From contig CBFCZV010000003.1 of the NCBI GenBank assembly GCA_965602855.1, positions 32,545 through 96,544 of the forward strand: a stretch of 64,000 nt of DNA, in the 5' to 3' direction. Each line of letters begins with the position of its first letter. Position 1 is the first letter of the stretch. A program made the position numbers and the translations under genes. This DNA is from LH-M37 sp965602855. Its GTDB lineage: Bacteria > Pseudomonadota > Gammaproteobacteria > SZUA-229. The notes below the pieces were generated by a model. That model searched no databases. It had not been told where the DNA came from and was given only the letters and a program-made list of their open reading frames with translations. This document shows positions 54,801 to 62,052 of this stretch, piece after piece.

Positions 54801-55219
54801 CCAATATTGAAGAGACGCTAAGAATCAAGGGAAGCGACTCCACAATTATTGAAGGCACGGAAGTTATATATCTAAGGGGAAAAACGCTACCGGTTATTCA
54901 TCTTTCTACATTGTTCTCTACCAGTAATCAGTTTACGGATAGGGAAAATTTATTTGTTGTTGTCGTTAATACAGGCACACAGAAAATAGGATTGGTTGTT
55001 GATGAATTACTGGGTCAGGAAGAAGTTGTAATTAAACCATTGGTTGATTATCTGCGTGATAAGAGTGGTTTCTCTGGGGCAACAATTATTGGTGATGGCA
55101 GTATCTCACTTATTCTCGATATTTATGAGATTGCACAGATGACTTCAAACCAGCAAATCAGGCGACAGCATGCACTGGTAGAAGCCAGAAAGGAAGCCAG
55201 TGCTAATAAGGTGACTTGA
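51842..55219 (+). CDS. CheA-type histidine kinase with a tandem-duplicated Hpt N-terminus
   Basis: A 1125-residue kinase, much longer than E. coli CheA (654). The N-terminus holds two copies of a two-part unit: unit 1 about residues 3-264, unit 2 about 292-548. Each begins with an Hpt domain with phospho-His in IHSIKGAAQFIG (H48, H337). A second four-helix module follows (YDEENDQELFGIF to ELFPQLAQ) that resembles Hpt but lacks a His at the active position. An acidic linker and an Ala/Lys-rich linker follow (about 550-690), then the P3 dimerisation domain (INQVGELVVDR), the P4 kinase (HVIRNAVDHGIE, DDGRGID, GRGVGMDVV) and a CheW-like P5 (about 965-1110). No CheY/CheB-binding P2 was recognised. 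It should phosphorylate the receivers encoded around it. Confidence 0.95.
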   Translation: MSDVDISLLPDYLVEAAEHLEEMESLLLKLADEPENVEVLNEIFRPIHSIKGAAQFIGLEQSSRLAHRLEDLLDLLRNGERPSSPAIVELLISASDLIVTLADELENSQAEITSVDDMVDQITAEIEGGAAPVSEAVFDNVEEDAAEQADASISAEYDEENDQELFGIFIENLREKIDLVRTQVAELESSPDKAALLNRCAEGIQGLHSAANYMGYEELTSIYSNCLEDITAVQEALAANEEIPYDFMDGYLSAITELFPQLAQTSSVVDASDVPSDAAKVEAESVSEENDDLDVSMLPDYLVEAAEHLEEMETLLLKLADEPENIEVLDEIFRPIHSIKGAAQFIGLNRSSRLAHRLEDLLDLLRKGERPSSPAVVELLISASDLIVTLADELENSQAEISSVDDMVNQITAEIEGGSKPDTADVSVEAQAPEETSTNAYDEENDQELFGIFVENLREKIDLVRTQVAELEGSPDKVALLERCAEGIQSLFSAANYMGYEELTSIYSNCLEDIAAVQEALAANEEIPYDFMDGYLLEITELFPQLAQVPAAAEPKQAASSETTQADEEKAPEEKLMEKLGNALDDATSDSEEVEYELLHGVFEEMISEQVDEPVEKKSEIAVSSKKEMVSKPATEVATAKAKPAPAKTKATKTEKVAKASKKPQPPKKSEADKPLKRQDDRRATDRRTSETSVIKKSVRVEAEKIDSLINQVGELVVDRAYFFQLFDDMRGLQQHFKDDIGLDQKEMKQIRAFTYRMGEAIASLSRTSNDLQEGVMKVRMLPISQLFNRYPRLVHDLTRNNKKKVNLKVEGEDTELDKMVVEKLSDPLIHVIRNAVDHGIEGSDDRTSAGKAETATLFLKAYHESNQVVVEVTDDGRGIDPAKIKAKAIEKGIVSKNEANRMSPQEIVRLITAPGFSTAEAITDTSGRGVGMDVVRKNIEKLNGTLDIDSVPGKGTTIRLKIPLTLAIIPAHLVRVSGNMYTIPLANIEETLRIKGSDSTIIEGTEVIYLRGKTLPVIHLSTLFSTSNQFTDRENLFVVVVNTGTQKIGLVVDELLGQEEVVIKPLVDYLRDKSGFSGATIIGDGSISLILDIYEIAQMTSNQQIRRQHALVEARKEASANKVT
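51848..52633 (+). repeat. Unit 1 of the duplicated Hpt pair in the CheA gene
   Basis: Encodes Hpt with H48 and the pseudo-Hpt module. It is the partner of the copy at 52715-53485; protein identity is very high, but many third-codon bases differ, so both copies have been kept by selection for some time. Confidence 0.9.
52715..53485 (+). repeat. Unit 2 of the duplicated Hpt pair in the CheA gene
   Basis: Encodes Hpt with H337 and the second pseudo-Hpt, in which the His of unit 1 (H208) is Phe (F492). The linker between its two modules is five residues shorter than in unit 1. Confidence 0.9.
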
Positions 55220-55301
55220 TAGTTTTAACGGTCCGAGAAGAGAATAGTATTGGTGTTTTTTGTTTCGAGAAGCTATCTAGTTTCCAGTATGAGGAATAAT
55301 T

Positions 55302-56345
55302 GTGGGTGAAAAGATAAAAGTTCTGATTGTTGATGATGCCACTTTTATGGTTAAGGCAATACGTGAAATATTAGAATCAGATTCTGAAATTGAAGTGGTT
55401 GGTAGTGCAAAGAACGGCCTTGAAGCTCTCAAGTTGATTAAGGAACTTAGGCCTGATGTTATTACTTTAGATGTTGATATGCCGGTGATGGACGGACTTA
55501 AAACAGTGCGTCATATCATGATTGAATCACCGGTTCCTGTCGTTATGCTGAGTTCGCTTTCTGAACACGGCGATATTACTTTTGAAGCAATACGTCTGGG
55601 TGTGGTTGATTTTTTACCAAAACCATCGGGGGCGATATCACAGGATATTCATGATGTTCGTCAGCAGGTTATTGATCGCGTCAAAATAGCCTCCTCGGTA
55701 ACGATGAAAAACATTCATCGAGTTAAGCTCAATGGTTCAGATAAGAAAGATGAACTTGAACGCTATGGTTATCAGGAGATGGACTACATTGTCACCATTG
55801 GTACCACACTGGGCGGCCCCAATACGGTTATTAATTTAATGTCGATGCTGCCTTCTGTATTGCCAGTGACTATCGTTGTTATTCAGGAAATTGCGCCAAA
55901 AATATTACCCGATTTTGCCCGGCAATTTGCTGAGCAAACGCCATGGCGGGTAGAGGCCGGAGAAGCAGGCAAGGAACTGGAGCAGGGCGTTTGTTATGTC
56001 TGTTCGAATGAAATGCCTATGATGGTCGAGCGCAATTCTAAAAATATAATATGTCTTGTAGAACAATCTGGTGAGGATCAACCGTTAAATACGCTTTTCT
56101 CATCAGCATCCAATATCTTTGGTGCGAATACAATAGGTGTTTTGTTAACAGGTATTGGTGATGATGGTACAGATGGGTTTTCTAAAATTAGAGACAATGC
56201 AGGCGTTACCATTGCGCAAAGCACCGACACATGTGTCTATCCAAATTTGACGCAGTGTGCGATTGAAAATGGCAATGTTGACTATGTTGTGGACGCTGAT
56301 GAGCTAGCGGCAAAAATAAAGTCAGTTGTTCAAGCTGAAGAATAA
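55302..56345 (+). CDS. CheB-like receiver protein with inactive methylesterase domain (copy 2)
   Basis: A 347-residue protein with a GTG start preceded by GAGGA six bases upstream. The receiver is intact (VDDAT, D57 in TLDVDMPVMDG, PKPSG). The C-terminal domain follows CheB, but GASTGG reads GTTLGG (Thr169 at the nucleophile position), and the catalytic His position in IQEIAPK is Glu196; D288 in GIGDDGTDG is kept. Thr could in theory act as a nucleophile, but without the His activity is unlikely. It is a diverged paralogue of the protein at 47.1-48.1 kb with different substitutions, so the two lost catalysis independently or from an early inactive ancestor. It follows the CheA gene after 82 bp. 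Confidence 0.85.
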   Translation: MGEKIKVLIVDDATFMVKAIREILESDSEIEVVGSAKNGLEALKLIKELRPDVITLDVDMPVMDGLKTVRHIMIESPVPVVMLSSLSEHGDITFEAIRLGVVDFLPKPSGAISQDIHDVRQQVIDRVKIASSVTMKNIHRVKLNGSDKKDELERYGYQEMDYIVTIGTTLGGPNTVINLMSMLPSVLPVTIVVIQEIAPKILPDFARQFAEQTPWRVEAGEAGKELEQGVCYVCSNEMPMMVERNSKNIICLVEQSGEDQPLNTLFSSASNIFGANTIGVLLTGIGDDGTDGFSKIRDNAGVTIAQSTDTCVYPNLTQCAIENGNVDYVVDADELAAKIKSVVQAEE

Positions 56346-56425
56346 TTATACGTATTACTTATAATGCTTTCTGAACCAGGTCTGATCACTGCAATAGTCG
56401 ATTCAAAATGAATGAGATTTAATTG

Positions 56426-57340
56426 ATGTTTATCAGTTGTGACAAGTGTAAAACAAAGTACAAAGTCGATGACAGTGTCTTCAAAAAACCGACGTTACGA
56501 GTTAAGTGCTCAAAGTGTAAGCATGTATTTACTGCCTATAAAACACCTCAAAAACAGGATGAGGTTCCGTATGAGCTAAAAGCGGCAGCTCCAGAGTGCA
56601 AGATAGTCTGTGTTTGTAATCAGAAGGGTGGTGTAGCTAAAACGTCAACCTGTCTTAATTTAGCCAGTTCATTATCTGCTAAAGGTAAGCGTGTTCTATT
56701 AATTGATTTTGACGTGCAGGCTAATCTTTCATTGCTACTACGCTGCAAAAATAAAAAATCATTTTTCGAGGCTATGGATGCTGATGATGGCGATTTAACA
56801 AAAGCCATTATTAAAACTAAACATGGAATATGGTTACTGCCCTCTAATAGCAGGATGGCATTGGCTTCAAAAAAATACCTCAATCAGGAAAATTTTGAGT
56901 ATTTGCTTAGAGAGAAACTGGCAAGGATTAAAAAGGTATTTGACTACATTATTATTGATACGCCTCCCTCAGGTGATTTTTATACTCTAAATGCTTTATT
57001 AGCTTCGGATATCGCTATTATTCCAACTCAGTGTGATTACCTGTCTATGAATGGTGTTAGTCACATTGTTAACATGATCAATGTAATTAGAAACAAAACT
57101 AAGCACAAACTTGATTACAGAGGGCTGGCAACACTATACAATCCTGACAATACTGTGGAAAAGGTTGTTTACGAAAAACTAAAAACACAGCTTGGCGGGA
57201 AAATGTTCAATACAGTGATAAACAGGGATAGTAGCTTGCAGGAATCACATATTGCTCGTTTACCGGTACTTGAGTACGACAAGGACAGCAAAGCTGGCCA
57301 GCAGTATCTGACATTATCAGAAGAGTTACTAGGGATTTAA
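56426..57340 (+). CDS. ParA/MinD-family ATPase with N-terminal zinc ribbon
   Basis: A 304-residue fusion. Residues 1-40 form an MJ0042-type zinc ribbon (C5, C8, C28, C31). After a short linker comes a ParA ATPase with deviant Walker A KGGVAKT (K67, K72), DFDVQAN (D94/D96) and DTPPSGD. The position that is Gly in KGGVGKT is Ala here. ParA-like proteins (ParC, PpfA) place chemotaxis arrays in cells of other bacteria, and the gene sits inside the che cluster, so a role in array positioning is the best inference. No ParB-like partner is evident. The ATG at 56426 is chosen over the preceding TTG. It lies 6 bp before the ABC permease gene, suggesting co-transcription. Confidence 0.85.
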   Translation: MFISCDKCKTKYKVDDSVFKKPTLRVKCSKCKHVFTAYKTPQKQDEVPYELKAAAPECKIVCVCNQKGGVAKTSTCLNLASSLSAKGKRVLLIDFDVQANLSLLLRCKNKKSFFEAMDADDGDLTKAIIKTKHGIWLLPSNSRMALASKKYLNQENFEYLLREKLARIKKVFDYIIIDTPPSGDFYTLNALLASDIAIIPTQCDYLSMNGVSHIVNMINVIRNKTKHKLDYRGLATLYNPDNTVEKVVYEKLKTQLGGKMFNTVINRDSSLQESHIARLPVLEYDKDSKAGQQYLTLSEELLGI

Positions 57341-57346
57341 TTCATC

Positions 57347-58132
57347 ATGCAATTACTCGATAACATATCGACATTATCTAAAAATACACTGTTTTCAGGT
57401 TTTATTGCATTCTCTGCTGCCTGTTTATTATGGTGGGGTCTGGTTGATTTCTACGACGTTAATGAAAAAGTTTTTCCTGGTCCGGGGGCTGTATTTAGTA
57501 GCTTCTGGGTTCTTCTTGTTGATGGAAGCCTGCTGAAACATACCGTTGCCAGTTTGTATCGTGTCACTGTTGGTTTTTATCTGGCCGCAGCACTAGGGAT
57601 TCCTTTAGGTATAGTTATTGGGCGTATTCTTCTGGTACGTAATTTATTAAATCCGGTAATTCAATTTTTAAGACCAATATCACCGCTTGCCTGGATTCCT
57701 TTGGCGATGTTGTGGTTTGGTATTGGTGATAAGCCAGCTATTTTTCTGATATTTTTGGCGTGTTTTTTCCCTCTGATAGTCTCTACCGCCATAGCCGTTG
57801 GCTCAATCAATAAAGTCTATTTTCAGGTCGCTTCGAATTTTAATTTTAATCGCACTGAAACCCTGTTCAAGATTATTATCCCAGCTATTATTCCTGATCT
57901 GGTGACTGCGCTACGCTTAACGGTATCAATTGCCTGGTTGGTTGTCGTTGCGGCAGAAATGATCGCTGTGCAATCGGGTCTTGGTTATTTGATCCTTGAT
58001 TCACGCAATGCGTTGCGTATGGACTACGTCATGGTAGGCATGATTGTTATAGGCCTTATAGGCCTGATTCTTGATCTTGTTGTAACTCAAATGGGCAAGG
58101 GTAAAGCGTCTGTATGGAAGCAAGTACCTTAA
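57347..58132 (+). CDS. NitT/TauT-type ABC transporter permease
   Basis: A 261-residue inner-membrane protein with about six TM helices (for example near 15-32, 68-90, 118-140, 190-210 and 225-248). The EAA-like loop is NRTETLFKIIIPAIIP. Family features: PLAWIPLAMLWFGIG and AAEMIAVQSGLGYLI. It forms the channel of an importer of the nitrate/sulfonate/taurine/pyrimidine group with the next two genes. The substrate is not evident. It lies 6 bp after the ParA gene. Confidence 0.93.
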   Translation: MQLLDNISTLSKNTLFSGFIAFSAACLLWWGLVDFYDVNEKVFPGPGAVFSSFWVLLVDGSLLKHTVASLYRVTVGFYLAAALGIPLGIVIGRILLVRNLLNPVIQFLRPISPLAWIPLAMLWFGIGDKPAIFLIFLACFFPLIVSTAIAVGSINKVYFQVASNFNFNRTETLFKIIIPAIIPDLVTALRLTVSIAWLVVVAAEMIAVQSGLGYLILDSRNALRMDYVMVGMIVIGLIGLILDLVVTQMGKGKASVWKQVP

Positions 58133-58146
58133 TGGATAATAAATAA

Positions 58147-58941
58147 ATGTCTTATATTGAATTAAATAATTTAAGAAAAGAGTACGTTGAAAGACGGACC
58201 AAGAAACGTTCTCGTAGTGACCATGAGCACCAAGGTGATACGTTAGTTGTACTTGATGGCATCGATCTTGAGTTTAAGGAAGGCGAGCTGGTGTGTATTC
58301 TTGGGCCTTCTGGATGCGGTAAATCAACCATGTTACGTATCATTGCCGGTTTTGATACAGCCACCGCTGGCAATGTTTTGATTCATGGTTCTGAAGTTAG
58401 AAAGCCGTGTCCTGAAAGTGTTTTTGTGTTTCAACAAGATGGATTGTTACCCTGGATGACCGTACGGGAAAACATGGAGCTTGGCCTGACTCATGTAGAT
58501 AGTGAGGAAGAAAAGAATGAACGGGTTAGGGAATATATTGAGCTGGTAGAGTTGACCGGGTTTGAAAATAACTACCCCTATCAATTGTCAGGCGGCATGA
58601 AGCGCAGAGCTGAACTGGGCCGCGCACTAGTTGTTAACCCTGAAATGTTAATGATGGATGAGCCGTTTACAGGCCTGGATTTTCTTACTCATATGAAAAT
58701 GCGTGAAGAAGTTGTAAACATGCATGAATTCATTGGTAAAACCATGATTATGATTACTCACTTTATCGATGATGCCCTTACTATGGCTGATCGTGTTGTA
58801 GTTCTAAGTGAGCGTCCCACGACAGTTAAAATGGTGCGTGAGCTTAATGTTCAGCGTCCTCGAAATATAGAAAAAGATCCCGTGCTGCGAGATTTGCGAG
58901 ATGAAATATATCTGATGCTGGGCGTAAGTTATGTTGTTTAA
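58147..58941 (+). CDS. NitT/TauT-type ABC transporter ATP-binding protein
   Basis: A 264-residue ATPase of the TauB/SsuB/NrtD group. Walker A is GPSGCGKST, the Q-loop FQQDGLLPW, the signature LSGGMKRRAELGRAL, Walker B LMMDEPFTGLD, and the H-loop ITHFIDDAL. The N-terminus has a short basic insertion after strand 1 (RRTKKRSRSDHEH). It overlaps the substrate-binding gene by 11 bp, so translation is coupled. Confidence 0.94.
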   Translation: MSYIELNNLRKEYVERRTKKRSRSDHEHQGDTLVVLDGIDLEFKEGELVCILGPSGCGKSTMLRIIAGFDTATAGNVLIHGSEVRKPCPESVFVFQQDGLLPWMTVRENMELGLTHVDSEEEKNERVREYIELVELTGFENNYPYQLSGGMKRRAELGRALVVNPEMLMMDEPFTGLDFLTHMKMREEVVNMHEFIGKTMIMITHFIDDALTMADRVVVLSERPTTVKMVRELNVQRPRNIEKDPVLRDLRDEIYLMLGVSYVV

Positions 58942-59977
58942 GGGTGGTTTTCATATTGGCAGGATATGGCATAACCTTGCTATGCGTACTGCTATCATTG
59001 CTTTGTTCTGGATCGTGATTATTTCGGCGGCGCATTACGAGCTGAATTTTGAAAAACAGAACCGCAAGCAAATTACTATGGGCTATATGCCAGTGATCAC
59101 AAATCTGGCTTCTCCTATACTTGATTATGTCAGTAAAGATGGTGATGGCCTTCGTTTTAAAGCGCTGAAGTTTTCCTCTTTTGCAGAGATGGCTGAATCA
59201 CTACGCAATGGCCAGATCGATGCGGCCTTCATGATCGCACCGCTTGCTATTGAACTCAGGCAGCAGGGCGAGGATGTAAAAGTAGTTTATATTGGCAATC
59301 GCCATGAAAGCACCCTGGTTGCCAGGAAGGACCTTGATGTTAATAACATTCACGACCTTGTTGGAAAGACGGTCGCTGTCCCTATGCGTTATTCTGGCCA
59401 CAACCTCAGCATCCTGGAGTTAATAGAAAACAATGGACTTGAAGGCCGTATTAAAGTTGTCGAAATGAATCCACCAGACATGGCAGCGGCCTTGTCGACA
59501 GGTTCGCTGGATGCCTACTATGTCGGTGAGCCTTTTGCGGCGACAACATTACTAAGTGGTGATTCAAAACTGATTCATTATGTAGAAGATGTATGGGACG
59601 GATTTATTTGCAACCTGGTGTTAGTTCGACAGGAGTGGATTGACGAAGATCCGGCAGCGGTTAAAGCTTTAGTTGATGGTGCGGTTCGCTCCGGCATTTG
59701 GGCGAAAAATAATTCAAAAGAGGCTGCTGATATTGCCTCAATGTACTGGAATCAATCAGTGGACCTGGTTGAGTATGCCTTAACGACACCTAAAGATCGT
59801 ATTGTATTTGATAGGTACGTGCCAGAAGAAAAGGAAATGCAGCATATGGCTGATATGATGTTGCACTTTGGCCTTGTTGATAATAATGATATCACGGGAC
59901 TGATTTACGATAAATTTGCGCGTGATGTAGACCTTGAGAATATTGAAGGAACTGAATCAATTATGAGTATTCAGTAA
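58931..59977 (+). CDS. Membrane-anchored NMT1/TauA-type substrate-binding protein
   Basis: A 348-residue protein. Instead of a cleavable signal it has an N-terminal hydrophobic anchor (about residues 17-35, MRTAIIALFWIVIISAA) with no obvious cleavage site, then a bilobed binding domain: ITMGYMPVITNLASP, LRNGQIDAAFMIAPLAI, VGKTVAVPMRYSGHN and LDAYYVGEPFAAT. This belongs to the NitT/TauT family of small-anion and pyrimidine-precursor binding proteins. A tether is unusual in Gram-negative bacteria and may keep the protein near the permease or the MCP. It overlaps the ATPase gene by 11 bp and converges with the TauE/SafE gene 9 bp away. Confidence 0.88.
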   Translation: MLFKGGFHIGRIWHNLAMRTAIIALFWIVIISAAHYELNFEKQNRKQITMGYMPVITNLASPILDYVSKDGDGLRFKALKFSSFAEMAESLRNGQIDAAFMIAPLAIELRQQGEDVKVVYIGNRHESTLVARKDLDVNNIHDLVGKTVAVPMRYSGHNLSILELIENNGLEGRIKVVEMNPPDMAAALSTGSLDAYYVGEPFAATTLLSGDSKLIHYVEDVWDGFICNLVLVRQEWIDEDPAAVKALVDGAVRSGIWAKNNSKEAADIASMYWNQSVDLVEYALTTPKDRIVFDRYVPEEKEMQHMADMMLHFGLVDNNDITGLIYDKFARDVDLENIEGTESIMSIQ

Positions 59978-59986
59978 ACTATTTTC

Positions 59987-60751
59987 TTAAATTGACTGGA
60001 ATATTAAATGGATTCCAATTAACGTCATTAGAAAAATAAAAGTTTCCTTGAGTATTTTGTCATCAATGTATCTGGCGACACGTGGTCCAATTTGTCCTCC
60101 TGCCAGTGTTCCCAGTCCGCCCCACAGTAAGTAATTTGTTTGCACTGATTCTTCCATTAAAGACCAATGTAATCCAGCGGCGACTATAGCAAGTAAAAAC
60201 ATCATTGGAATGATGGTTGCGACACAACGTTGCATGCTGAGTTTTAACTGGCTGCGCATGGCGGGGATTAACCATTCGCCGATACCCAGTGATAAAAAAC
60301 CCATGATGAATCCAAAGAACCCTGGTATGGGTAACAGGTGATTAACTTTTTTCTGATCAAATTTATAATTGCTTCGTTCTTCATCGCTTTGATCCTGGCT
60401 GGCAACGAATAGCAGAGCGAGTATCATTGCCATAACACCTAATGCCATTTGAACCGGCTGTTGGGGCAGGTTAACGGTAACAAAGCTGCCGATAACAACG
60501 CCGGGTAATGCAGTGATAAAAAAGATCAGGGCTAATTTTTTATCGATCAGATTTGTTCGCAAAAAAGCGAAAGTGCCGCTGCCCATACCGATCACCTGTA
60601 TTAATAATGATGTTGCTACTGCTGCTTGAGGTGAAAGGCCATAGGCAAGAATTAAAAGTGGTGTCCATAAGATACCGCCACCAATGCCAATGGTCATGGC
60701 AGCGGTAGAGATAAATAAGCCCGCTAAAACTAGCCCAAGTTCCTCAATCAT
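59987..60751 (-). CDS. TauE/SafE family membrane transport protein
   Basis: A 254-residue polytopic protein with about eight TM helices. Family features: GGGILWTPLLILAYGL in the first half and GFIMGFLSLGIGEWLIPAM in the second. Members export or import sulfite, sulfoacetate and related organic anions; the substrate is not known here. It overlaps the HAMP gene by 4 bp and is the last gene of a PilZ-HAMP-TauE operon that runs toward the chemosensory cluster. Its presence beside a NitT/TauT importer makes an organosulfur or anion substrate plausible. Confidence 0.85.
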   Translation of the reverse strand: MIEELGLVLAGLFISTAAMTIGIGGGILWTPLLILAYGLSPQAAVATSLLIQVIGMGSGTFAFLRTNLIDKKLALIFFITALPGVVIGSFVTVNLPQQPVQMALGVMAMILALLFVASQDQSDEERSNYKFDQKKVNHLLPIPGFFGFIMGFLSLGIGEWLIPAMRSQLKLSMQRCVATIIPMMFLLAIVAAGLHWSLMEESVQTNYLLWGGLGTLAGGQIGPRVARYIDDKILKETFIFLMTLIGIHLIFQSI

Positions 60752-61350
60752 TTTTTCATATCCGTTTCTAGAAGATTGAATGAGTCGACAAAGGCTCGTA
60801 ATGAATCAAGTTCATGTTTGATCAAACTTATTTGTTCCGCACTATTTATGTCATCATCAGCCAGCGTTTTTGCAAGTGCATCTATTCTAGTTTCTATTGT
60901 GTTTGTCATGCCTAAGGTTAATGATGCAACTTCCTGAATATTACTGGTTAGCTCATTGATGACTATGCCTAATTGTCCAACTTCATCATGCGTTTCAATT
61001 TTTATTACCTGGCTTAGATCGCCGTCATTGATCAGCTTGGCTGTGTCTAAAGTTCTTTGCAGTGGGCGGGTGATATTTTTAACAAACATCATCATGACAA
61101 TGGCCATAACAATGGTGAGTACGCCGAACATAACCACAATCTTGTTTCTTAGATTAGAAAGGGCGGGTGATTGATCTTCTGAAACAGCGCTCATGATTTC
61201 AGCAGTAGTAGCCGGGTTATTGCAAATCTCTTGTGTTAAACCTGGTTTACTCATTTCAAAATAGAATTCTACGCCAATCATCATGGCGGCTATGGCTATC
61301 AGGAAAAAATAGTTGAGCAGGGTTATTTCCAGTTTATGAGTTTGCTTCAT
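60748..61350 (-). CDS. Two-TM HAMP-domain protein without output domain
   Basis: A 200-residue protein. TM1 (about 11-30), a short periplasmic loop (about 31-68), TM2 (about 70-90), HAMP (about 90-143, ITRPLQRTLDTAK, HDEVGQL) and a short coiled-coil tail (about 150-200). It looks like the transmembrane core of an MCP with no CheA-binding tip and no kinase or cyclase domain. It may pair with the PilZ protein encoded 15 bp upstream or with the MCP of the adjacent cluster. Complete, not broken: start and stop fit the 4-bp overlap with the TauE gene. Confidence 0.8.
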   Translation of the reverse strand: MKQTHKLEITLLNYFFLIAIAAMMIGVEFYFEMSKPGLTQEICNNPATTAEIMSAVSEDQSPALSNLRNKIVVMFGVLTIVMAIVMMMFVKNITRPLQRTLDTAKLINDGDLSQVIKIETHDEVGQLGIVINELTSNIQEVASLTLGMTNTIETRIDALAKTLADDDINSAEQISLIKHELDSLRAFVDSFNLLETDMKK

Positions 61351-61365
61351 TAGTGAATTGAGCTG

Positions 61366-61848
61366 TTATTCATCAGTTAACATAGCGGAAAAATATTTCT
61401 CCAGGGCAATCATGTCATCTTCATAGACATTGATAAATTTGACCCCAGTGTCATAGCCATTGTTGTCGGCAGAAGCTTTAGACCATTTAACTTCTGCAAT
61501 AACCGTCAACATGTCAGCTTCTGATAGCTCATCACTCAGAATTGCCTTGAGTCCTTTGCGATGCCGGTGCCAGCCATTAATGGTCATATTCAGGCTGAGC
61601 GTGGTTCCGCTATCGTACTGAGTGGCTGTGGTGAAGCATATTCCCTGACAGGCAATATCTCTGGTAGTGCCATCTTCTCCGGGTTCATTTGAAACAGGGT
61701 ATTCTATTTTTTTGACTTCGATTTGAATCTCTTTTGGGATTCTGCTGCATTCTCTAGCAGTTATATCTTTGTTGTTTTCAGGCATATCAATATTCCGGTA
61801 GCTTTTGTTTTTATTATCCTTGATTAAGGTATGGTCTTTTTGTTTCAC
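61366..61848 (-). CDS. PilZ-domain-like protein
   Basis: A 160-residue soluble protein. After a basic N-terminus comes a PilZ-like beta barrel. The c-di-GMP motif RxxxR is seen in RECSR, and the second motif, normally [DN]xSxxG, reads DIACQG, with Ala in place of Ser. The C-terminal part (EVKWSKASADNNGYDTGVKF) matches PilZ beta strands. If the call is right it would bind c-di-GMP, perhaps weakly. The start could be 61848 or the Met at 61785 (MPENNKDI). First gene of the PilZ-HAMP-TauE operon, divergent from the SPOR protein gene. Confidence 0.65.
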   Translation of the reverse strand: MKQKDHTLIKDNKNKSYRNIDMPENNKDITARECSRIPKEIQIEVKKIEYPVSNEPGEDGTTRDIACQGICFTTATQYDSGTTLSLNMTINGWHRHRKGLKAILSDELSEADMLTVIAEVKWSKASADNNGYDTGVKFINVYEDDMIALEKYFSAMLTDE

Positions 61849-61877
61849 TACATTTTGATTTGGTATGCATTTAAATT

Positions 61878-61895
61878 AACGATGATGTCATCGTT
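61878..61895. promoter_or_regulatory. 18-bp inverted repeat between divergent genes
   Basis: AACGATGA-TG-TCATCGTT, a perfect palindrome with a 2-bp centre. It lies 30 bp upstream of the PilZ start and 56 bp upstream of the -10 of the opposite gene. It is a good candidate for a dimeric-regulator operator; no T run follows, so it is not a terminator. Confidence 0.5.
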
Positions 61896-61950
61896 GTCTG
61901 ATTATAAGATATAAACACCTTAATTACAGGCCAGGATTGTGCTTATCCGC

Positions 61951-61956
61951 TATAAT
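61951..61956 (+). promoter_or_regulatory. -10 element upstream of the SPOR-repeat protein gene
   Basis: A consensus TATAAT with no clear -35, about 97 nt before the ATG at 62053; a regulator-dependent promoter would fit the palindrome upstream. Confidence 0.4.
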
Positions 61957-62052
61957 TGCTGATAGTAATCTGTTACAGATGCTCGTATTATTTAGGTGGG
62001 TCTCAACTGAATATATTTGGTATTTCTTAGAAAAAATCAGGTTTAATTATTT

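Noticed and set aside
60748..61350. Broken MCP pseudogene
   Set aside because: The short HAMP protein has a proper start, a coupled 4-bp overlap with the next gene and a coherent coiled-coil end; no remnant of an MCP signalling domain lies downstream.
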